Shown here: piece by piece, positions 13,494-17,902 of the stretch | How positions within the stretch are numbered: position 1 is the first letter of the stretch | Layout: each line of letters starts with the position of its first letter | DNA from: CAZVIJ01 sp964626735 | Lineage (GTDB): Bacteria > Patescibacteriota > Dojkabacteria > JAOAGR01 | Direction: 5' to 3' | Assembly (NCBI GenBank): GCA_964626735.1 | Contig: CAZVIJ010000039.1 | Span: 1-17,902, forward strand | Length of the DNA stretch: 17,902 nucleotides | Made by a program: the position numbers and the translations under genes | Notes under the pieces: generated by a model | Told to the model about the DNA's origin: nothing | What the model saw: the letters and a program-made list of their open reading frames with translations, nothing else | Database searches by the model: none

Positions 13494-13614
13494 TGAAATT
13501 GCATATTCAGCATGTAGTGGTTCTGAGAAACATTTTGTATACTTACTATTATACGTTCGAATTTCGAGAAGGACGATTTCAGCGAAACTTCATGCAACAC
13601 CAATAAACTAGATA
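13494..13614. promoter_or_regulatory. Divergent spacer before the OpgC-like gene
   Basis: No gene of credible length is seen. TAAACT (13605-13610) may be the -10 of the OpgC-like gene. A second good plus-strand -10, TATACT (13538-13543), is 72 bases before the GTG and could give a longer leader or a small RNA; nothing downstream confirms either. Confidence 0.3.
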
Positions 13615-14781
13615 GTGTCTTCCCGACGAATACAATCAATAGATATGATGCGCGGCCTGTTTCTATGCGTCATCATTATCGACCACATGTCTCGGTTCCC
13701 CGGCTTCCTCGACCTGTTTACGGGTCAAGGCAGGCTTTGGGCATCTGCGGCAGAAGGGTTTTTCCTGATTTCCGGTTTGGTGCTTGGGATCACTGCGCGG
13801 CGTAAAATTGACGGAGGCTTGTTTGGGCAGGTGACGAAACGGATATGGTCGAGAAGCATGAAACTTTACCTTATTTCCATAGCCCTCACCATGCTATTCA
13901 CCGTATGGGCCCTCATCGCCAAAAGCCCCAATATCAACGTCTGGGTTTCCCCGCAACGCATCCAGGAAAAAGACTTCATAATCCAATTGTTTACGCTCGA
14001 ATACAAATACGGATGGTCCGACTTCCTGCCCTTCTATGTGGTTTTCTTTTGTGTCTCCCCGGTTGCGTTGTATCTCCTGAAAAAACGGCTCGTATGGCTC
14101 CTGCTTGCCGCAAGCTGGTTTGTTTGGTATTTGGGTCTTCACGATAATGCCTACTTTTCGTGGCAGTTACTTTTCTTCCATGGACTCGCATGCGGATACT
14201 ATTATCATCAGATAGGAAGAGTCTTCGTAAAGTTACCGTGGAAAAAAACTGGCGCGACGATCCTATACGTTTCTGCAGTCACTACCTATATAGCGAGCCA
14301 CATCTTCACGAACGATTATATTCGGGATATCGTAGCGCAGGCTTTGGGTAGGTTCGTGGGCGGAAGTTCCGCTTTCGTGAATTTCGTCATCGAATATAAC
14401 AACCGCTATTGGGAGCTGTTCGATAAAACAAACTTAGCTATTCTGCGCATAGCGACGTTCGCGTTGTGGTTTGCTGCACTCTTCGTTTTCTTCAGGAAAT
14501 ACGAGGTGGCCATTGCCAAAAGATTTGGATGGCTCCTAACCCCGCTCGGCGAAAACTCGCTCTTCATCTATGTCTCCCACGCGGTTCTTATTTTCGGATT
14601 GCAGATAATTTTCCCCGCGCCGCCGCATGAGCTGAAAAATATTCCAACTAATTTTGCGACGGATATTTTCGTAATCGCCACTTTGTACGGGTTCCTTAGG
14701 GCATACCTGGCGTTGAAACTGAAGTTCACTTCGCCAAGGCAACAGGCAATACAAACGAAGGATCCCAAACTGGCCTCGTGA
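13615..14781 (+). CDS. OpgC-like integral membrane acyltransferase
   Basis: Polytopic membrane protein of 388 residues with about ten hydrophobic helices, and a near-normal length for the OpgC family. It opens RIQSIDMMRGLFLCVIIIDHM, the family's R-x(3)-D-x-x-R-G-x(6)-IDH signature, in which the His/Asp pair on the first helix is thought to take part in acyl transfer. Further along are SAAEGFFLISGLVLG and, near the end, LTPLGENSLFIYVSHAVLI, typical of acyltransferase-3-type proteins. OpgC of proteobacteria succinylates periplasmic glucans; here the substrate, a surface polysaccharide or similar, is unknown. The start is GTG 13615, because an in-frame TAG lies at 13609-13611 and the next Met (13645) would cut the signature. 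TAAACT 5 bases before GTG suggests a leaderless message. Its last 56 bases overlap the convergent gene at 14726. Confidence 0.88.
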   Translation: MSSRRIQSIDMMRGLFLCVIIIDHMSRFPGFLDLFTGQGRLWASAAEGFFLISGLVLGITARRKIDGGLFGQVTKRIWSRSMKLYLISIALTMLFTVWALIAKSPNINVWVSPQRIQEKDFIIQLFTLEYKYGWSDFLPFYVVFFCVSPVALYLLKKRLVWLLLAASWFVWYLGLHDNAYFSWQLLFFHGLACGYYYHQIGRVFVKLPWKKTGATILYVSAVTTYIASHIFTNDYIRDIVAQALGRFVGGSSAFVNFVIEYNNRYWELFDKTNLAILRIATFALWFAALFVFFRKYEVAIAKRFGWLLTPLGENSLFIYVSHAVLIFGLQIIFPAPPHELKNIPTNFATDIFVIATLYGFLRAYLALKLKFTSPRQQAIQTKDPKLAS

Positions 14782-15421
14782 TATAGCTGAACTCGAACAT
14801 CGGCTCGCTGACGCCATCGGAAACGGCGGTCCAAGCATTTGGTCGGTTCGAGGTGATGATTGCCAACATTCCCCGCCGTAACGTACATGTTTCCAAATCC
14901 CCATCGTACCACCAGGTCCCGTCCGGCATCTTCCCGTACTGCGAGGCCAAGGAAAGTGAAGCCCATCCGTCATGTACGTATATCAGCTCGAAGCCAGGAA
15001 CATCATCTTCCTCCCGGTCGACATGTACGGACATACCGGGCGGGTTCGTAACGACTGCCGGCAAGAGGGTGATGCGAGCCACTTCTGCAAGGCGGCCAAC
15101 AGGATCCGGTAAGTATACAATCTTCACTTCCTCGATATCGTTTCCGTTCGCATCCTGTATGCGTCCTTTGAGAAACGTATTCGGCCCTTTAGAATCAAGT
15201 TCCCCCGATGTTGCTGTCCCGGACACATCAAACCACGACAAATTTATGCGCAGCATCGTATTTATCCATAATGCACTGAGACCAAGCCTCGTTTCTATGA
15301 GTGCATTAGCCTCGGAGTGCATCGAATACGCAATCCGGGGTTCTCCCGGATTCAGCAGCAAGACTGAAGAATTTGAATTTCTATCGTAAAACGGTGGCGT
15401 AACGATGGTGTTGTTCGACAT
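14726..15421 (-). CDS. Hypothetical protein, beta-rich
   Basis: A 231-residue soluble protein not recognised; no signal peptide, membrane helix or known catalytic motif. It is rich in short hydrophobic strands and aromatic residues (for example FELIYVHDGWASLSLA, DGTWWYDGDLETCTLRRGMLAII), suggesting a beta-sandwich or barrel. The start is ATG 15419-15421. An in-frame TTG at 15439 would overlap the TATACT (15431-15436) that lies 9 bases before this ATG. It is last in a row of minus-strand genes (16265, 15711, 15421), 47 bases after the coiled-coil gene. Its 3' end overlaps the OpgC-like gene by 56 bases in the opposite direction. Confidence 0.68.
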   Translation of the reverse strand: MSNNTIVTPPFYDRNSNSSVLLLNPGEPRIAYSMHSEANALIETRLGLSALWINTMLRINLSWFDVSGTATSGELDSKGPNTFLKGRIQDANGNDIEEVKIVYLPDPVGRLAEVARITLLPAVVTNPPGMSVHVDREEDDVPGFELIYVHDGWASLSLASQYGKMPDGTWWYDGDLETCTLRRGMLAIITSNRPNAWTAVSDGVSEPMFEFSYITRPVWDPSFVLPVALAK

Positions 15422-15430
15422 ATAACCTAC

Positions 15431-15436
15431 AGTATA
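15431..15436 (-). promoter_or_regulatory. -10 element of the hypothetical gene at 15421
   Basis: TATACT on the minus strand, 9 bases before the ATG; the implied 5' leader is about 2 bases, with no Shine-Dalgarno. Confidence 0.5.
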
Positions 15437-15468
15437 CAAACGTATTTCTATTACTCAACCATCGATAG

Positions 15469-15711
15469 TCAGAATCTTGCCTTGAGCTCATGCCACTTCT
15501 CTTCTATCCATAGCTTCAACTCGTCCCATTTATTCTCGCCCGCATCGCGGAGCTCATCGAGTTTTTGGTCAAGCTGGTTGATTTTATCCCGCAATTCCGT
15601 CTCCTGTTCGTCCATCTCGCCTTTAGCTTTTTTCTCCTCATACCGGCCTTTAAGCTCAGCCAACTCGGATTTGATTTTTTCGATATAGTTACTTTTCTCT
15701 TGTTCGTTCAT
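15469..15711 (-). CDS. Sll1863-like coiled-coil protein
   Basis: An 80-residue, highly charged protein, almost entirely heptad-patterned helix (EKIKSELAELKGRYEEKK, TELRDKINQLDQKLDELRD). It ends in DAGENKWDELKLWIEEKWHELKARF, which resembles the C-terminal AGEDAWEDLKxGxExAWxxL pattern of Sll1863-type stress-associated coiled-coil proteins. No enzymatic motif; probably structural or stress-related. The start is ATG 15709-15711; the frame upstream (to 15747) overlaps the previous gene and lacks the heptad pattern. It is 26 bases after the gene at 15738 on the same strand. No clear Shine-Dalgarno is seen. Confidence 0.75.
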   Translation of the reverse strand: MNEQEKSNYIEKIKSELAELKGRYEEKKAKGEMDEQETELRDKINQLDQKLDELRDAGENKWDELKLWIEEKWHELKARF

Positions 15712-15737
15712 GGGTATAGAGTTACTACCTGTTACAG

Positions 15738-16265
15738 CTAGTACCACAGGTTATATTCCTGATCTTCGTGCACGAACGAGACAACTGCGTCGAGTACGCG
15801 TTCTGCCGAGGGATACGGATGTTGCGTAGAAGCGGTTATCCTGCTGCTTGTGCATTCGACAAGGTGCCCCGATCCGAGCCACCGAAGTACTTCATCGGCG
15901 GCTTGAAGACGCCCTTCTACCCCGCCGGGAAACGGAGTGTGCACTACCATCGTTGAAATCGGGTACGGCTTGCCGTCATGATTCAGGAGGATAAGGTACG
16001 GATACGGAGCGTGCGCCGGATTGAACGCCACAGTAAATTTTCGAACACCGTCGGGATAACCGTATACGAGATTCGTCCTGCTGCCGTCTTGCTGTACGAG
16101 AGGTGAAGCATCATGTACAAGCCCAAGGTCTTGCAATAAAGCAATCATTCGTTCTGGAGCTCTTCCCAACTCCGCGATTTTGGGGACGGAATCGGCAAGA
16201 GCTTTACGTAGCGATATGCTGAATTCATGGGCTTGATTCAAGCCTTCAAGCGTGGGGTATGACAT
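15738..16265 (-). CDS. Hypothetical protein
   Basis: A 175-residue soluble protein not recognised. The N-terminal 45 residues are helical (LNQAHEFSISLRKALADSVPKIAEL). The middle is strand-rich with many Pro and aromatic residues (TNLVYGYPDGVRKFTVAFNP, YPYLILLNHDGKPYPISTMVVHTPFPGG). A helical end (SAERVLDAVVSFVHEDQEYNLWY) follows. No signal peptide, membrane helix or metal-binding cluster is seen. A TATACT exactly 7 bases before ATG 16263-16265 supports the start and a leaderless message. It is probably first in a unit with the coiled-coil gene and the 14726-15421 gene. Confidence 0.7.
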   Translation of the reverse strand: MSYPTLEGLNQAHEFSISLRKALADSVPKIAELGRAPERMIALLQDLGLVHDASPLVQQDGSRTNLVYGYPDGVRKFTVAFNPAHAPYPYLILLNHDGKPYPISTMVVHTPFPGGVEGRLQAADEVLRWLGSGHLVECTSSRITASTQHPYPSAERVLDAVVSFVHEDQEYNLWY

Positions 16266-16272
16266 ACATTCG

Positions 16273-16278
16273 AGTATA
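16273..16278 (-). promoter_or_regulatory. -10 element of the hypothetical gene at 16265, leaderless arrangement
   Basis: TATACT on the minus strand, exactly 7 bases before ATG 16263-16265, the same hexamer and spacing as the cyclophilin gene. Confidence 0.6.
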
Positions 16279-16290
16279 GCAATTCTGCGG

Positions 16291-16320
16291 CAAACAAAAT
16301 GCGGACCTAACCAGGCCCGC
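16291..16320 (-). terminator. Intrinsic terminator of the 73-residue gene
   Basis: On the minus strand GCGGGCCT-GGTT-AGGTCCGC forms an 8-bp GC-rich stem (one G.U) with a 4-base loop, followed by ATTTTGTTTG. It lies 17 bases past the stop of the gene at 16338 and just upstream of the promoter of the next gene, so it separates the two units. Confidence 0.8.
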
Positions 16321-16337
16321 GGCGGAAAATTCGGTTA

Positions 16338-16559
16338 TCAATCGAAAAACACGAGTACTTCTTGATCGAAGCAATCGACAACGTCATCGATGGTCCAAAG
16401 TCCGTAACCAAGCTTCTGGATCATCCTGTTGACTTCTATTTTAGCTGCCTCTTTTGATCGGGCTTTCACGAATATCGAGCTTATATTAACGTTACCTCGT
16501 CCATCCCACAACGAGTAGGAAACTTCGTAAACATTTGTTTTTTTTGGGGCTTCTTTCAT
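16338..16559 (-). CDS. Small hypothetical protein
   Basis: A 73-residue soluble protein not recognised. The pattern is two strands (VYEVSYSLWD, NISSIFVKA), a helix with SKEAAKIEVNRMIQKLGY, and a short acidic end (DDVVDCFDQEVLVFFD). It resembles small alpha/beta domains with a v.VkA.s.eeA motif, but no family is named. It is transcribed alone: TATTCT lies 4 bases before the ATG and a strong intrinsic terminator lies just downstream, which supports it as a real gene despite its size. Confidence 0.7.
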   Translation of the reverse strand: MKEAPKKTNVYEVSYSLWDGRGNVNISSIFVKARSKEAAKIEVNRMIQKLGYGLWTIDDVVDCFDQEVLVFFD

Positions 16560-16659
16560 AACGAGAATACTTTAACAAATTATAGAACAAAGTAAAGGCT
16601 TCACGAATTATTAAGCAGTGTTCAATGTACTTTTTGTACTGGAAGTAATACTCTATTGG

Positions 16660-16665
16660 TATAGA
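16660..16665 (+). promoter_or_regulatory. Extended -10 of the gene at 16670
   Basis: TGG followed by TATAGA, 4 bases before the ATG, similar in form to the TGGTACAAT before the BlaI-type gene. The spacing is shorter than usual, so the real hexamer may be shifted by a base. No Shine-Dalgarno. Confidence 0.4.
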
Positions 16666-16669
16666 GACT

Positions 16670-17410
16670 ATGGAAGATCCGCAGAAGAAAACTCTTGGAC
16701 TCGATGCTTGGAAAGCGGCATCGGTGATATTCGGATTATTGGCAGTACTGCTTACCGTATCGTTCGTATATGTCGTCGGGCAAAAAAATAAGGTCGAACG
16801 ACAGCTGCGCGACGCGATGGCGAAGCCTACCCCATCCCCCACGCGTATAATCGATCCGCAGCCGTCAGTTTCACATACGACGATCCCGATAAAACCGGGA
16901 GTTGCTATCGTACCTGCCGGATGGTCGCAATTTACCAGCAGTCGATGCAACGTTAAAGTGGTTATGCCTCCGGCATATGGAAAGTATGTTGACGCAAGCA
17001 AAAATCTCAAATGGCGATTTAAAGAGGATGTTGCTGGACAATCGTACGGCGCCCATAATGCAACGGTTCTCTTTGGCCAAAGCGATAGTGATCTTACGAA
17101 TTCTTACCTTACCGTTCGGTGTAAAGAAAACCCACAGAATCTCAACACCGACCAAGGACTTTCTGACCTGGAAAGCTACTTCAAGAACCAAGCAGATCTA
17201 AAGAACTACGAGATAACCAACAAAAAATCGATCCCCCTCTGGAATAAAGAGCCTATCTCTTTTGGCCTCAAGAACGGCAGCAATGCCTCCACAAGCGATT
17301 ACTTTCTTGCAACGCCAAAAGGGCTCTATTGGATATCTGCCTACCTGAACGGATCAAGCGATAGGGCGGATACCGAAAAAGTAATCTTGGAAAATATCGA
17401 GTTCCTATAA
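16670..17410 (+). CDS. Membrane-anchored extracytoplasmic protein, unknown function
   Basis: A 246-residue protein with a signal anchor at about 15-37 (AASVIFGLLAVLLTVSFVYVV), a short basic and Pro-rich linker (KPTPSPTR), then an outside domain from about 75 to the end. That domain begins PAGWSQFTSSRCNVKVVMPP and continues with alternating strands and helices. One pair of Cys (SRCNV and VRCKE) could form a disulfide. The PAGW..ft....f.v..P opening is common in lipoprotein-like or PsbP-like extracellular domains of CPR bacteria, but I cannot assign a family. Its stop is 2 bases from the stop of the convergent recombinase gene. Confidence 0.78.
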   Translation: MEDPQKKTLGLDAWKAASVIFGLLAVLLTVSFVYVVGQKNKVERQLRDAMAKPTPSPTRIIDPQPSVSHTTIPIKPGVAIVPAGWSQFTSSRCNVKVVMPPAYGKYVDASKNLKWRFKEDVAGQSYGAHNATVLFGQSDSDLTNSYLTVRCKENPQNLNTDQGLSDLESYFKNQADLKNYEITNKKSIPLWNKEPISFGLKNGSNASTSDYFLATPKGLYWISAYLNGSSDRADTEKVILENIEFL

Positions 17411-17411
17411 G

Positions 17412-17902
17412 TTATTGGGCTGAACCGGCTTCATCATGTTTGGCATAGATCTTTGTCGTATGCACATTTGAATGACCCGCTAAACTCGCGACATCTCTAA
17501 CTTTCATCCCCTTCTCCAAAGCATTGGTGCAAAAAAAGTGCCTCAATTGGTGAGGCGTAATCGTAGCGCTATATTTTTTGAAAAGTTTATTGACCCCGGT
17601 CCTATCAAGCCACCCGTTTTGCTTGCTGACGAACAGCATGTTCGAGTTTTTGGAGCTTGGATACTTTTCGCGCGCATTGAGGTACGAGGCAATGGAGCTG
17701 CTGACGGGCTTATTCATGGGAACTACCCGTTGCTTGGCGCTTGATCGTATTGCAATTTGGTTGTTGGCAAGATCGATATCGTCAAGCGTAAGCGAAAGCG
17801 CCTCCGAGATTCGCAGTCCTGCGTATGCGAGTATCATTACGAGCGCATAATCTCGTTTTCCCTCATGTTCCTTTATTTTCTGGATGAACTCCTGCACCTC
17901 CG
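17412..17902 (-). CDS. Tyrosine recombinase (phage integrase family), 5' end beyond window
   Basis: Catalytic domain of a XerC/D-like site-specific recombinase that breaks and rejoins DNA through a 3'-phosphotyrosine. Counting from the codon at 17897, all expected residues are present: Arg29 (YAGLRISEAL), Lys55 (SAKQRVVPM), His116 and Arg119 (HQLRH), His142 (GHSNVHTT) and Tyr151 (IYAKH). The frame stays open to the right edge (GAG before the GTG at 17897), and a family member needs an N-terminal SAM-like DNA-binding domain of about 100 residues. The GTG is therefore unlikely to be the start, and the gene continues outside. Whether it is a chromosomal Xer or belongs to an integrated element cannot be decided here; no attachment site, tRNA or transposase is visible nearby. 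Confidence 0.93.
   Translation of the reverse strand, partial: EVQEFIQKIKEHEGKRDYALVMILAYAGLRISEALSLTLDDIDLANNQIAIRSSAKQRVVPMNKPVSSSIASYLNAREKYPSSKNSNMLFVSKQNGWLDRTGVNKLFKKYSATITPHQLRHFFCTNALEKGMKVRDVASLAGHSNVHTTKIYAKHDEAGSAQ

Noticed and set aside
13531..13614. Small gene or RNA downstream of TATACT at 13538
   Set aside because: Only very short frames follow on the plus strand and no terminator or conserved fold is visible before the OpgC-like gene.
15437..15439. TTG start six codons before ATG 15421
   Set aside because: It overlaps a TATACT placed as a -10 for the ATG, and the added residues have no support.
17412..17902. Complete small integrase starting at GTG 17897
   Set aside because: The frame is open to the edge and the N-terminal DNA-binding domain is missing, so it is cut by the window and not a natural short form.
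1..17902. CRISPR array, tRNA, rRNA, insertion sequence or riboswitch
   Set aside because: No spaced direct repeats, cloverleaf-like sequence, transposase or terminal inverted repeats, or known riboswitch core was found by eye in any intergenic stretch; none of these stretches exceeds about 155 bases.

Overview
The window looks like a piece of a draft or metagenome-derived bacterial chromosome; a 10-base run of N at 11176-11185 is an assembly gap. It uses the standard bacterial code, since TGA, TAA and TAG all end genes and Trp is TGG. No rRNA, tRNA or CRISPR array is visible, so the lineage rests on style. Pro/Thr linkers of the PTPTP type, many short single-domain or lineage-restricted proteins, very tight spacing and few Shine-Dalgarno sites suggest a Candidate Phyla Radiation (Patescibacteria, perhaps Microgenomates-like) bacterium. 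Chloroflexota share the PTPTP style, so this is a moderate-confidence guess.

Layout. Positions 1-2089 (-) hold most of a PAS-PAS-GAF histidine kinase that runs off the left edge, followed by a winged-helix/Nudix protein (-). Positions 3036-5878 (+) hold a membrane-anchored surface protein, a BlaI/MecI-type repressor and an M56 (BlaR1-like) membrane metalloprotease that lacks the penicillin-sensing domain. Converging on them (7817-5886, -) is a two-gene redox unit: a membrane-anchored cupredoxin and a ferric-reductase/NOX-type transmembrane oxidoreductase. A cyclophilin (-) follows, divergent from a second PAS-PAS histidine kinase (+) that is paralogous to the first. Then come a four-helix membrane protein and a nucleoside-deoxyribosyltransferase-like protein with a C-terminal ribbon-helix-helix (both -), a house-cleaning NTPase broken by the assembly gap (+), and a membrane-anchored small protein (+).

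From 12194 to 16559 most genes are on the minus strand and unrecognised: an SRPBCC/AHSA1-like protein, two ORFs in one frame split by a TAA, several hypothetical proteins and an Sll1863-like coiled-coil protein. An OpgC-type membrane acyltransferase (+) lies among them. The right end has another membrane-anchored protein (+) and the catalytic domain of a tyrosine recombinase (-) running off the edge.

Regulation. A repeated signal is a TATACT/TATAAT-like -10 hexamer placed about 4-9 bases, often exactly 7, before the start codon, with no Shine-Dalgarno. This implies leaderless mRNAs, and it also fixes several starts downstream of those a longest-ORF rule would choose. Two good intrinsic terminators are seen, after the cyclophilin and after the 73-residue protein at 16338-16559. 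The features most worth following are the cupredoxin/NOX pair with a Gln in place of the axial Met, the BlaI/M56 pair with a Cys-rich tail, and the NDT-like/RHH fusion whose expected catalytic Glu is Gln.
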